A stretch of DNA of 64,000 bases, taken from positions 44,549,022 through 44,613,021 of the forward strand of contig CM045768.1 in assembly GCA_025200525.1 (NCBI GenBank). The letters are read 5' to 3'. The DNA is from Camellia lanceoleosa (Eukaryota > Streptophyta > Magnoliopsida > Ericales > Theaceae). The notes under the pieces were generated by a model, which saw only the letters and a program-made list of their open reading frames with translations, made no database searches and had not been told where the DNA came from. Within the stretch, counting starts at the first letter, position 1, and each line of letters begins with the position of its first letter. This document shows, piece by piece, positions 52,187-64,000 of the stretch. The position numbers and the translations under genes are program-made.

Positions 52187-54070
52187 CTAAGCAAGGGGGG
52201 AGAGGTTGTCATAGTCATCTTCGGTGTTGACCGGTGGAGTCCTCTCTTGACCACCGGGCTCATCCTGAACATTTTGCTCGGTCGCTTCCTTCACGGTGTC
52301 TGCAATGCCTCTAGCAAGCGCTTCCTGGGCCCCCGCTTGGAATGCGGTGAAGACGTCGTTGGCATAAGGCACGAGATAGAGCGGCAGAAAGGCTTTGGGG
52401 GTGACGGCAAACACATCGGTTTCAGGGCCCTGACCGAGCTTCGAGCAAGCTTCTTTCCGAGGCCTTAAAATAGATGTCCCGGTTGCAAAGACCGCTTTTG
52501 TAGCTATCCTCCGCTTCTTTGAAGCGGCATTGTTGGCGACCTCACGATCTTTGTCCTGGACTCCTTCGGTCGCTTAGCTCGGCTTGAAGTTCTTCGCTTC
52601 TTCTGCCGCATCCGGTTGCTGAAAGCAATCTGGTGTTCTCGGCTCACTGTCAAATGATGTTTTGCCCGCCAAGCTCGGAGGCTTTCGACTTGATTGGCGA
52701 TGTCGAGGCCTTTTGTCGAAGTCGATGAATGCGCTCCATTAGCAGGTGCTGTCTCTTGATGGCCTGCAAGTAGCAAATAAGATTAGTGGGGAAACCGGGC
52801 AAACACTTGTGAAATTTTAGAAATAAATTAGGCGATTACACGGTCATTGATTTCACAGACGATTTGACCCGGTAGTGTCGTCGAACGTGGTCACTTCCAA
52901 CCACGTCGGTCGGCGAGGCGCGCTTGGACAGTCAAAGGCCAAAGAATGTTCCTTGTCACCCTTCACCGAGGCATTGGCCGAGGATCTGGCCGAGCTCTTT
53001 TTCCACCTCGGCGCTGTGCGGGTTCTCGGCGGGGTTGGCCGGTTGCAGGTGTTGCGAGGCCAAGCACCGTGCCGCTGGATTGACCGGCCGCTGTTGCGGG
53101 AGTGCTGGCGCCCGGTAGCTCGGCGGAAGTGGCAGTTAGCAAATTCTGGATTCGACTCTGCTTGGCCATTTCCTGTTCCTCGGTCAGCCGGATTAAGGGG
53201 ATGTCAGGTAAAGTTGGGTCTGGAGGTGGAGTTGGCTCGCGCAAGAAATCAGTGACTCTACCCCGGCGAGGAGCAGAGTAGGTGTAGGTAGCTTTATAAC
53301 CGAAAGCGATTCGTCACCGGTCTCAGATCGGGCTAACGGTTCGGATTGACTCGGTGTTGGGGAATGGTAGTTCGCTTAAAGGTGCTTGGATTGCGCAAAA
53401 GAAACAAAGAGAAAAAGTGATTAAGTCGAATGTCGGTAAAAAGTATTGACCGAGCAAGAAAGCGGCTTACATGAAGAACCGTTCTTGCTTATAGACCTAC
53501 GTACCTCGGCCATTTCATAGTTGCGACACCCGTAAGAAGTCGCTCGTGCAAGTCCTTATCCAGGTGCCGGTCACTATTTTTTCCCTGCCGGTCTTATTTT
53601 CAAGTAATAGGCAATGCCAGTGTGACCCATTGTGTATTGCCTTAAGATCTCGGCTAGGCCCGATTGAGTACCAAGCCGGTTATTTAACTCATGAACACCG
53701 TTTATAATCCGGTATGTATTTGTTGACACTTGGGTTGGTCAAGCCCGGCTTGTGAAGGAATTCTGTGATCGAGGATTGAGAGGAAGCGAAGGCCTCCTTC
53801 AACTATTGAAAGCACGGTGAAGGGCACTTCGCTCTTCCCCAAGGGGTTGTTTTCTCGGCGCAAGTTCGAGGTGGACATCGGCCGGGATGCCGTGATTCTC
53901 CTCGAATCGTCTAAGGCAATGGGGTGTCTACCATATAGCAGTACTTCCCCATTTGTGGCGGCACCTAGTGTAGCTCGGTTGTGGTTTGGCATGAATGATT
54001 GTTCGGTCTTGGGAGCTTCAGAGAGGTTAATGGTCCCTTGGACTCTGCGAGAAAAGGATTGCAAGGGTTA
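52187..54070 (-). pseudogene. Antisense extra ORF of the Tat element
   Basis: Minus-strand frames between the tandem array and the 3' LTR add up to one protein-like path. Around 53815-53570: FTVLSIVEGGLRF, then after a shift INGVHELNNRLGTQSGLAEI and LRQYTMGHTGIAYYLKIR, resembling plant proteins labelled 'putative gypsy-type transposon' (PF04195-like, from memory). Downstream come a Pro-rich segment (53244-52963), a basic segment (52776-52504) and an acidic C-terminus ending at 52187 (ALARGIADTVKEATEQ). Intron-like gaps are seen: donor GTAAGC near 53471, acceptor CCAAG near 53379, acceptor CTTGCAG at 52767-52773. Several frameshifts remain. Function unknown. Confidence 0.5.
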
Positions 54071-54902
54071 AGTGTGACCGCGGTCTCACAAAACCAAGCT
54101 TGACTTTAGCTCGGTCCAGATGTGTGCCAAACCACCCCGGTTTCTAAGGTTGCTAGAAAGCTCGGTCGCCCAAACGGACAGATATTAGCCCGGCTAGACG
54201 ACCAAGTGCTCCCACTATCTCGGTTTCTGGCATTCACTACAAACATGTTATCCGCTTCTGCTCAGTAGTTCTTTTGGATCAAATGGAGACCAGAGTCTTG
54301 CCGAGTTCTTTGTTGTTCTTCGGAAATGAAGAACACCAAGAACAATGGAAGGTTTGGGATATTTTTTGGTGCCTAAGTCCTATAAGTCGTATTTTAAGGC
54401 CCTAATGTATGAAATATGAAAGAAAATGGTGAGAAAATAGAAGGACTTACCAGGAAACGGCGAGGAAGACTTCTTCGAGGCACAAACGCAGCAATGGCAG
54501 GAAAGGGAAGGGGCAGGAGCTCGAACGCATCGGAATGTTGGAAGGGCACAAGAAAGGGAAGAAGATAAGGATGGCTTGAATATAGGGGAATCGGGTTGGC
54601 CACCCGCCAAAAATTTTGAATTTTGGCAGCGGGTTGGCTGCTCGAGGACGTATGAGGGGATGCCACCTGACGCCATTAATGGCTCCGTCGAGTGAAGAGA
54701 CGCGGTGTGAGACGTCAACCGAAGATGAGAAGACACCGAGGTCGATGTAGCATCGACCAGGGAAGATTTCGAGCAAGTTTGAAGGCCGACCGCAAGTTCA
54801 AGACAACCAACCATCTGGTTATCAATTGAAAAGCCGGGGACCGAGGAAATGATACCGGTTGAAATAAGAATCCTCGCCACGCCAGAGCGACGGAATTAAG
54901 GG

Positions 54903-55723
54903 CAATTGGGAAAATAATGATCCGTACCGCGGTCATATTTGGCCAGACAGAGTTGTGCCGTAAGATATGGGCGGCAAGTATCGTCAAGAAGGTGTTCGGT
55001 TAAGACACCGATTGATCGAACCGAATGCGTTTAGGATGAATGTAAGCCCAAAGAGATCAAGAATCGGTGCGGAAAGGCGTCAACGATCGAAATGTTTCTA
55101 CCGCTTCGGCGAAGCCCGACCGACTAAGCAGATGACCCACGGCCAGAAGGCGTAGTTTAATCGAGCTAGGAAGTTGCTCGGCAGAATCTTGAAAGGTGAA
55201 TGAAATATCCCGCATGGTCCACCGGATCTTTGCGTTCTCGGTTCTCTCCAAATTAGTCAAGTGGCGCTGGCATGCCGCTGACATTGTGGGCCGGAAGCTC
55301 ATTGCCCAACAGAGGGCTGGCAGTTGGGATTAGGTGATGTCCAACATGGTGTAACCTGACGGCGGCATGGTGTATGTGCTGACAGATGGGATAGCAGAGC
55401 CACGTGTTGAGAGATCAATGGGAGTGGATATGGGGCGCAGAGAGGTATATAAACAAGTCTGCGCCACCCCTTATGGGGATGGACAATTTTTGTAAGTAAG
55501 ACTTACACTCAAACACTCTCCCTTCTCTCTAGCTATCTGTCTCAGGTGTGTGAGGTTCTAACTTGAGCGTCGGAGGTGTTTTCCGGCCACACACCGCCGG
55601 GTAGCTCACCGTCGTTGTGTTTTCAGGTGATCGGACAGCTGAGGAACTCGGAAGAAAGGAAGTGCGGGTTGTCGGAATATTTCCTCCCCAGTGCGGGTTG
55701 TCGGAATATTTCCTCCCCGTACA
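54903..55723 (+). repeat. 3' LTR of the Tat element
   Basis: About 820 bp, from TTGGGAAAATAATGATCCG to TCCTCCCCGTACA, after a purine stretch (gaattaaggg). TATATAAA at 55446-55453. Carries the same 26-bp end duplication as the 5' LTR. Confidence 0.88.
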
Positions 55724-55969
55724 ATAATTATACTAAATTTATATAATTTATTATATTTTCTCTAAATTTAAAAATATATTTCTATAATTTATCTAATTTT
55801 GTTTATAATATTTTAAAAAGTGTTTGGGTTTAGGTGTCTTTCGGAAAGTGGCTTATAAGCTAGTTTATTGATGTTTTGATTTCTTTGGATCACATTACCT
55901 CTTTATTTAATTAAAAAAAATCAGTTTATTTAGCACTTTCCAAAACAACCCAAGCTTATTTTGAAATCG

Positions 55970-56240
55970 ATTTTAGTGATTTGAACCGTTTACTTTTGTA
56001 GATTCATTAGGTAGAATATTCATGTAAAAAATAAGATGATTGAATATTAATAACTATATATTTGAATCATATTAGTTTTAAAAAAATAGTCAACAAATAT
56101 AATTTTAAAAATATTCATATATTTTTTATAATATAAATTTGATTCAAATATATAATTATTAATACCTAATTATTTTATTTTTTATATAAATATTTACTTA
56201 ATGATTCTTAAACAATAAATGATTTAAATTATTAAAACTA
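55970..56240. mobile_element. Foldback element, family C copy 3
   Basis: 'ttttagtgatttgaaccgttta' on the left pairs with 'aaatgatttaaattattaaaact' on the right, and 'atgtaaaaaataagatgattgaatatt' pairs with 'aatacctaattattttattttttatat'. More diverged than the copies at 34087 and 43386, from which it also differs by AT drift. Confidence 0.6.
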
Positions 56241-56302
56241 GACATATACCCCTCAAATTCTCTCACCTCGAAATATGAAAGGAGAGAAGACTAATTCATT
56301 AT

Positions 56303-56537
56303 CGATTCGTTTGGGATATGAGTTGATTTTTTTAACTTTTTAATTTTTTTGCTATTTTAATTTGGAGCTAAAAAACCTCATTTATAATAGGTTATTTAGT
56401 TTTTTGACTTTTGTGAGAAAAAAAATAAAATGATCATGGATTGGATGTGATATTTTGTCTTATTAAATTAAAAAACTTATTTTTTTATGAATAAAATAAT
56501 CAAAAAAAAAAAAAAAATCTTACATGACAAACGAAGG
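56303..56537. mobile_element. MITE family A copy 3
   Basis: The left end ATTCGTTTGGGATA and the right end TGACAAACGAAGG are inverted partners. The interior includes 'attttaatttggagctaaaa' and 'aaaaaaataaaatgat.atgg', like the copies at 6745 and 18054. Confidence 0.5.
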
Positions 56538-57239
56538 TTATATTTATGGATTTCAACATTGCATTCATGGTTATACAACATTAACCCCCACAACTTCCGT
56601 TGGCATTTTGAGACCTCGTTTAGGAATTATATATTTTAATTAAAAAATTAAAAATTATTACATTACTTTATATATATATATTTATATAAAAAATTATTAA
56701 AATAATATGTTTCCAAACAATATCAAATACCTTTTATCTCTCCCAAAATACATATTTTAATAAAAATTATTATAAAATTATTGCATTACTCTTTATTTTT
56801 TAATATATTTTTTTATATAAAAAATTGAAAAATTATTGAAATAATGGATGTGTTTGATTTGGTTTTGAGAGATAAATTTTTTTTTAAAAAAATCTTGAGG
56901 AGAGAATTTAGAAAAAATTTTAGTTTATTTAATTGTATATTTTAAAAATAATTTTGGAGTGTGAGAGTTTGAAATGATTTAATATTTTGTTATAATTAAG
57001 TAGATGTGTGTGAGAGAAAAAGTGATTAAAAAGAAAAGAAAAAAAAAAAGTAATTGATTGATATATAAAAAATAAAAAATAATTTTAGATTTTTTTTTTT
57101 AAATCATTAAACCAAACAAAATTTTAAAAAATCATCTCCAAAATTTATTTGTTAAAAGCAAGCCAAATAAGGCCAATATGTTTCCCTTTTGTCTCTCCCA
57201 AAATTTTATTTCTCTCCCAAATTTTTTCCCTCTTTTCTG

Positions 57240-57243
<4 letters not shown>

Positions 57244-57285
<42 letters not shown>

Positions 57286-57383
57286 AATCCCTCATTGATT
57301 CCTTTCTCAACCACAAATGGCTCCCTCAAATTGCAGCCACAGATTCTTCAAGTTCAGGCCCTCCTTGATCACGAAAGCCCTTT

Positions 57384-57417
<34 letters not shown>
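57244..57417 (+). repeat. Two (CT)n tracts upstream of WNK
   Basis: (CT)n at 57244-57285 and 57385-57417, 500-700 bp before the WNK start codon, probably in promoter or 5' UTR. Such GA/CT tracts are frequent in plant 5' UTRs. Confidence 0.75.
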
Positions 57418-57421
<4 letters not shown>

Positions 57422-57930
57422 ATCCATTTTTAAGTCTGCCAACTTTCCAAGTCTGTCCTACCCCACTCCCTAGCAATTTTCCTTTCCGCCCTCCAGAAAA
57501 TTGGATTTTCCAGGCAAGGTCCATTTTCCCAAGAAAATATCGTTCCTCTGCTACGCTGTTGTACCTATCAACAAACATTTCGCTCTCGTTTTCTCGCTGT
57601 CAAATCCAACCCCACAACTTTTTCAACAACCAAATGTTTGCTAAGAATTACGACTTTTCACGCGCCGTGGTGGAGATGGCTTGGATTATGCTAAGGATTG
57701 ACTACTCGAGGCTCTTCTGGCTGCTATTTGGTGTTTTCTCTTACGAAAATCACGAAGGAAAGCCTCGAATTTAGCTTTTGTGCTTCCAATTAGCTCTTTC
57801 CTAAGTTTCAATTAGATTTCTACGTGAAAACACATATAGAGTTGAATAATTTTCTACCTCGAAGCTAGTTCGAAGTTCTTCTCCTTACTTCGCACTCGTC
57901 GATATAATATATACACACACAGCTCAAAAC

Positions 57931-60900
57931 ATGCACAAAGGAAGGTTTCGAGAACGCACTGATGAAGCCAAGCCCGATCATGGCTACGCTGAAACCGATC
58001 CAACCGGACGCTATGGCCGTGTAAGTTCATATATTCATATCTATATAGATATAGATATAGATATAGATATAGATATAGTATACATACATACAGACATATA
58101 TATATATATATATGTATGTATGTATATATGACTCTTAAAAGCGGTGATTTTAGCATCAACAAGTTGAGAAACATATAGTTTCATATTTGGTTATGTAAAG
58201 AAGGTGTAATAGTTTTTAATTGAAGTGCTGATACGTTTTACAAAAGTCACACCTGTGATTATGAATATAATATTACGAACTCTCTATGATTGAGTAGTTT
58301 AATTTGCCTTGTTGCTTTCACTCCTTCAATAATTTTCATAGTTTATGAAGTCTCTATTAAGTGCGTTTTGTTGCTTCAAATTATTTATTTTTTTATAATT
58401 GTTTTATCACTGAGTTTTTCGCATCGATTTTGTTAATTTATTTGATGAAATCATCCTAAAAGAAAGAAATCCATGAAAATGAGTATTTTAAATGTCATAG
58501 TCCCACCAATTTCAACTTTTTTCAATTTTGTTATTTTATTTATTTACTTATTTCATGTTTTGAGTTGACCTCCTGCACATATTCATGAAGAAACATGGCC
58601 CTATATAGGAAGAAGTGCGATTTGTGATACAGAATTACTGCAAAGTGAACTAAAATATCAATTCAGTTTTCGATCGCATGCTTGTGGTTGTCATATACAT
58701 AGTTTATGTGGGTTTATGGTTGCCTCGGATTCGATAGCACACAGAGTATTAATTACTAAATTACTAATGATATGACTATTCTATCAAATCAAACTAGGAG
58801 TCGTGTTATTATTAATTTTGGAGGTTCGTTATCGGTTATCTTAAGATGGTTGAGCAATACCTCTGCATGAGATTAATAACACCAAGCAGGAAAAGTAGAA
58901 GCAGGAACATGCATCTCGGAAAACCTCTGAATTACTAACAAGACTTGAGATTAAGAATAATATATATATGGAAGTTAGTCCAACTGGATTTTGTAACTTC
59001 AAATTATTGAAGTAAATAAAACGAACTTTGTTAACATAGCCCTTTCAGCTAGCACCCTTTGGCTTCATCTACTATAACAACATCGATTATGATTTATTCT
59101 ACCTTCAAAAATATTTGAATGGTTTTAGAATCTCAATTTCCAGTGGTGATTCTAGAAAAATCAATCTTTATTTTATTGGAGAATCAATTTTCATATTTAC
59201 TGATTGAGTTTTGTGTTGGATAATTGAGTAATTAATCACTTGAAACCCATAATATGAGTGTCTCATATCTCTCATTGGACAGTATGAAGAAGTTCTTGGA
59301 AAAGGGGCAATGAAAACCGTGTACAAGGCCATTGATGAGATACTTGGAATGGAAGTGGCATGGAACCAGGTAAAACTCAATGACTTGCTTCAGTCACCGG
59401 AGGACTTACAGCGGCTATACTCAGAAGTTCACCTCCTCAGCACACTCAATCATGATTCGATTATCCGATTCTACACATCTTGGATTGATGTTAATCGAAG
59501 AACCTTCAATTTCATTACTGAAATGTTTACTTCCGGCACCCTGCGAGAGTAATTTCTGATTCCCACTTTTTTATTGGCTAGATCTTAACTCTGATGTGCC
59601 CTCAAAATTTAGATGTTGCTGAGCTGAAATTTCCGTGAATGATATTCATTGACCATTGACAAATTTTCTGAATGCTCTAAATAAGTCAGTCATAAGGTGG
59701 TGGATGGAATTACTGTCATTTTGTTAGCCTCCTAAACCACAAGCCCGAAAAAAATTCTCTTAGATATAGTTGTTTTTATGAGTAAATCCAGGGTTGATTA
59801 ATGGGGTGGGGTCCACTGTCATCTTGTTTAATTATGATGATGATCTCACTTAAGGTAAGCGAAAAAGAAAACAAGAAGAAATAAAAAGTTCAAACTACTA
59901 TACATATTTATTATAAATGGACAATTAGGGATGATGAGAGTTTCAGAACTTCACACCCTTATGTCATCCAAAGAAAGTATATAAAATGAGGTAATGAAGT
60001 TCAGTGGATGCTGTGGAGGATGTTATGATAGATCATCCAACTAAGTGGCTTAGACATGTGCTGGATGTTGAGTGCATTAAACTTGGTTGGAATATCCCAT
60101 ACTAAGATCAAAGGCTACATGGTTGGAATCTTCTATGGTTTGATACATATAATTTTATATTTGACTCTTTACTTGAACTAGTATTGAATAGAAGTACAAC
60201 TATGTGATGTATCGCAGATATAGGAAGAAATATAATCAAGTAGACATCCATGCGATCAAGATTTGGGCCCGGCAAATACTAGCTGGCCTTGTTTATCTGC
60301 ATGGCCATGATCCTCCAGTGATCCATAGAGACCTTAAGTGTGATAACATCTTTGTCAATGGCCATCTTGGACAAGTGAAGATTGGTGATCTAGGCTTGGC
60401 AGCAGTTCTCCGAGGGTCTCAGACAGCGCACAGTGTTATAGGTACTCATTTCTTTATCATTTGCACATTACAATATTAGATAGTAGACACACTAACAAGA
60501 ATTTTAAACTGGGTGAAATGGTTAAGTCACTTCATTCAACCAATCTTGAATCTTTTAGTCAGTGGATCAAAATGATCAAATCCAAACCTACCCAAGTACC
60601 CATTTTAGAAAACATTCTGGCCAAATCAACTTTTCCTAGAATGATGTTATATCCTGTTTGAAATTTGAGCCAAAAACAAACTATAAGTTTTAAGGTATAC
60701 AGTAGTATAACAGAGCATCCTAATTTTCTTTGACCCAAAATATTTCCACCTTGCATAGGATGAAGTGAAACTATCCTTAACCAGGTGGCCAAGCAGGACC
60801 TTACCTATTTTAATGCTAGAAAATTGAACCAAATTATGACATGCAATATAAATTGGTCAAACCCTGAGTTGTAACCTCAATATATCATTTTTTTTAACTA

Positions 60901-63357
60901 AGCAAGTTTAAACTAATTACTACTTATAAAATTTTCTTGGTGCTAGGCACACCAGAGTTCATGGCACCAGAACTATATGAGGAAAATTACAATGAACTTG
61001 TTGATGTCTACTCATTTGGTATGTGCGTTTTAGAGATGCTCACTTCTGAATACCCATATAGTGAATGCACCAACCCGGCACAAATTTACAAGAAAGTAAC
61101 ATCGGTAAGGTCAGACTTGGATATGGAAACACATATCTATCAGTCACTGATAATCTGACCTACCTTTCGCTTTCTTCATTCAGGGAAAGCTGCCTAGAGG
61201 ATTGGACAAAATAGAAGACCTTGAAGCACAGCAATTTATAGGCAAATGCTTAGTAACTGCCTCAAAGAGATTATCAGCGAAAGAACTATTGCTTGACCCA
61301 TTTCTTGCACTTGATGAAGATGACTTGCTGCCTTCAACAAAGATTGGACGTCCAAAGCCATTTTTGAATGGCGACATAGGAATTGCCGAACTGCAACTCA
61401 ATGAAAGTCCACCAAGAACCAACATGACTATCACAGGGAAGCTAAATCCTGACGACGACACCATATTTCTGAAGGTGCAGATTGCCAATGAAGAAGGTGT
61501 GACTTGAGAAACATGTTTGCTCCTATTGTTTTTATTTAACATAGTTACATGCACTATCTATTTAAAGACATTGTGAGTTTTGTCAGTTTAGTTATGCTTT
61601 ACCAGTTAGATAAAATACCATTAATAAGCCACATGTTGTTCTTTTAAGTCTGACAAATACAAAGCCAAATGAAAAAATAAGATGCTGTAGTCCTCTGCCA
61701 TTGTGGTGTAACCCCCTCTATTGCAAGTGGGTCAAACTTGTACACTGCTTGGTAGTTGTAAGCCTTGTCTAAATGATAGCCCAAGGCATGGCTGGCCCTG
61801 GAAAAAAAAAAAAAAAAAAACTCACTGGCAGCAAAAGCTGGTACCTCTGGTTGAAGCCTACATCGAGATCTTTATGTGGTTTTGGTTCTTGTATTGTGTT
61901 TCTTGCAGGTTCTGTTAGGAATGTATATTTCCCGTTTGACATTGTAAGTGACACGCCATTAGATGTTGCGTGTGAGATGGTGAAGGAGTTGGAGATCATT
62001 GATTGGGAACCCTTTGAAATTGCGGATATGATCGATGGAGAGATATCTGCTCTCATACCACATTGGAAGAAACAGGACCAGCATCAATCAGATCACTGCC
62101 ACATACTTAATTATCAAGAGGAGGATGGACACCATCATCTTCTCTACCCTTTCTCCTCTTGTTCATCATCGCAAGTTTCACTCTCAGAGTTGATTAATTG
62201 TCACGAGGTGAATGAAAGGTCCCATGGTTGTGATTGGCTCCCAGGTATGTTTCTAGTAATTTTATTTATTAGGCCGGTATTGTGTTTTGTGTAGATTTTA
62301 ATTTGATCTATTAGCAATGAAGAAACATACATAGCTATCTTAATCAGTATATGCTATCGCAGCATCACCTTAATATAAAAAATAGCATAATTATCTTTCT
62401 GGGAATCACAGGTTGTAGGCACTATCCTTGTGACCAAGGGTCTCATTATTGATTCTGTTCCATATGATATATGAGGTCAAGCTTAAATCCATATTCCATG
62501 AGGGTCATATTACATGTAATTTGTTCAGTTCTTCATTGTGTTTTTCATGATAGTGCCTTCCATAGAGAAATATTCTGTATTATAAATTCCAAATCACGTC
62601 AATTGGTAACAAAATATATTCAGGCCCATAGTAGAAGTAGAACACTAATGCACTTAGTGTATTCAAATTCATTTATAATCCTCACAATAGACATGATATA
62701 TGACATTGTTAAATCATATTATTCATGGGTTTATTTTCTTTTCAATTGGACCCGAAATCTTTCTCTGCTTTGTATCACTGAACATATGATGCTAGCTTTC
62801 CATAACTAAAACACAAAGCACACAATCCATACTATCAACCAATAAATAGGAACAAAAATGTTGCTGCAGATGACTTATTTGATGATACCAGCTCTCAAAG
62901 TTCTTTACATTCTGGAAAATATTCCAACTTGAATTATTATTCTGGTGAAGAGCACGATTCTGATATGAACCCTATAAGACGAGATCATCAATACTCGATT
63001 GCAAATATGCACAACTCTACAAGGTTCTGTCGAGAAGAAACTTCTAGAATGAGGCAGCCCCCGGTTAGAAACTGCCACAAGCAAGCTTCTACTTCTAAAG
63101 ATAAACAAGTGATGGACTGCCGTCGATTAACAAGGAACCAATCTCTAGTGGATATGCGTAGCCAGTTGTTGCACCGGTCATTAGTGGAAGAGGTGAATAA
63201 GAGACGATTGTTCAAGACTGTGGGCGCTGTGGAAAATATTGGGTTTCAGGCACCTTGTGAGGTTTCTGGGAAGGAGTCACGTCCAGTGGGAGGTGCATCT
63301 TCTGTGAGAACTAGAAATGAAGGTAAGAGACGTGGGCATAAAGATAGAAGAACTTAA
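57931..63357 (+). CDS. WNK5-like: WNK-family Ser/Thr kinase, WNK5-like
   Basis: Protein kinase of the With-No-Lysine family, cytosolic signalling. Exons 57931-58020, 59283-59548, 60218-60441, 60947-61104, 61184-61496, 61909-62244 and 62870-63357 give 624 aa with GT-AG borders and agreeing phases. After [10 protein letters not shown] the kinase domain (about 31-285) has [11 protein letters not shown] with K41 as the WNK-type catalytic lysine in the glycine loop, and N58 (VAWNQV) where other kinases have lysine. HRDLKCDN (155-162), DLG (176-178) in place of DFG, and GTPEFMAPE follow. An OSR1_C-like domain spans about 330-410 ([32 protein letters not shown]). [11 protein letters not shown] and [10 protein letters not shown] favour WNK5 over WNK4 by memory of Arabidopsis. 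The tail is Ser/His/Arg-rich. The ATG at 57931 is the first that gives the WNK N-terminus; exon 1 is short. Confidence 0.94.
58045..58130 (+). repeat. (GATATA)n and (TA/TG)n microsatellites in WNK intron 1
   Basis: Five to six GATATA units at about 58047-58078, then (CATA)n/(TA)n/(TGTA)n to 58130, starting about 25 bases after the exon 1 donor. Likely length-polymorphic. Confidence 0.8.
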
Positions 63358-64000
63358 ATTCTCAGATTGCTTGAATCTGAAAAAAATTCAGACATAGTTC
63401 AACTTTGTATATATAGCTATGCAAGTATAAATGTTGTCTGATGCCTAGACATTGTCCACAAACTTTGGACTTTCTGTTTATATTTTGAGGTATTGTAACA
63501 AAGATTCTCGTCAAGCAGCAAAAACCTTGTTTATATCCCAAGCTTCCCTTTCTTTGGTAGCTTTGCTCGGCGAGTTTTGGTTGAATGATCTTACATTAAT
63601 CCCGGGACAGCTTCAGGAAGGATGGTTGTGGTTGATGTCATCATTTTGTATTTTGCTTGTATGTTTTACATATTTCTGAATTACCCAAAAAACAATAAAA
63701 TTCAGAAGAGGAAGGTTTATTCGGTACTGTTTTGAGCGTTCTGTGTAATTTTTTGTGTGTGATTGGATTGTGTTTTAGTGGAAGTGCTGATGATGGTTCT
63801 CTGTTTATGTTGTTCCATACTTGTCTGCGTGAGCCACCATTTCATGACTTTTTGATTGAACACATTTTATTTTCAAAGTTATAAGTTCCTTACAAATTTG
63901 GAGAGACAGCAAAGTTTTATGTGAGCTCTCTCTCAACAAGTAATTGATGAAAGGAGTGAAAGAACAAGCTGCAAACTAGCCAATATGAAATCAAGGCATT
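63358..64000 (+). terminator. WNK 3' UTR with poly(A) signal
   Basis: AATAAA at 63694-63699, about 340 bp after the stop, preceded by T-rich upstream text, is a plausible poly(A) signal. No further gene was seen to the window end. Confidence 0.55.

Larger units (their letters stand above)
43992..55723 (+). mobile_element. Tat-lineage Ty3/gypsy retrotransposon, full length but decayed
   Basis: An 11.7-kb element with LTRs at both ends and ATAAT duplicated at 43987-43991 and 55724-55728. Order: LTR, primer-binding site, gag, protease with DQGSS, RT with YIDD, RNase H plus a second RNase H-like domain, integrase, tandem array, antisense ORF region, LTR. The second RNase H, the KAQTLADFVAEF-like linker, the tandem array and the antisense ORF point to the Tat clade. 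Frames are broken at many places, so this copy cannot encode its own proteins as written. Confidence 0.92.
55729..57240. other. AT-rich spacer with MITE and foldback remnants
   Basis: No gene recognised. Contains a small inverted-repeat stretch at about 55824-55953, the foldback copy at 55970 and a family A-like MITE at 56303; the rest is low-complexity AT-rich DNA upstream of the WNK gene. Confidence 0.6.

Noticed and set aside
54380..54880. Minus-strand 166-codon ORF near the 3' LTR as an independent gene
   Set aside because: No domain is recognised. Part of it may be the first exon of the antisense ORF because a GTAAGT donor follows near 54456, but the frame is uncertain, so it is not listed as a gene.
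57295..57774. 159-codon ORF upstream of WNK
   Set aside because: It spans two (CT)n tracts, reads as Ser-Leu runs and matches no family; most likely 5' UTR or promoter of WNK.

Overview
The window is nuclear DNA of a flowering plant, most likely a eudicot. The signs are AT-rich spacers, many (CT)n tracts, GT-AG introns, three intron-rich plant genes, and Ty1/copia, Ty3/gypsy, hAT-like and MITE repeats. No organellar, bacterial or viral segment was seen, and no tRNA, rRNA or CRISPR array could be supported.

Three host genes, all on the + strand, could be assembled exon by exon with consistent splice phases. (1) Ribosomal protein eS26 (RPS26), 10609-16028: 5 coding exons, 125 aa, with a TATA box, site II motifs and a telo-box upstream. 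(2) A nucleotidyltransferase / PAP-OAS1 substrate-binding-domain protein, 22719-32232: 9 coding exons, 820 aa. (3) A WNK-family protein kinase closest to WNK5, 57931-63357: 7 coding exons, 624 aa.

Most of the rest is mobile DNA. 1-4018 holds an LTR-like segment and a decayed Ty1/copia element. 7565-9985 is a strikingly rearranged copia element. A 2.4-kb hAT-like element sits in RPS26 intron 4 (12569-14988, 8-bp target duplication). A 2.1-kb non-autonomous LTR element sits in intron 3 of the nucleotidyltransferase gene (26984-29083, TSD CCTTC). A 2.5-kb solo-LTR-like unit lies at 39629-42093 (TSD GTTAT). An 11.7-kb Tat-lineage Ty3/gypsy element (43992-55723, TSD ATAAT) carries a 58-bp tandem array with a dimeric higher-order pattern and a broken antisense extra ORF with intron-like gaps. 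Spacers hold several MITE and foldback families.

The genes show no functional coupling to each other: a cytosolic ribosome subunit, an RNA-tailing-type enzyme and a signalling kinase. The most unusual observations are the rearranged copia element (its own PR-IN segment inverted between RNase H and the LTR), the antisense ORF of the Tat element, and the primer-binding site shared by the Tat element and the small intronic LTR element. All calls come from reading the sequence and from memory of protein families; no database search was run.
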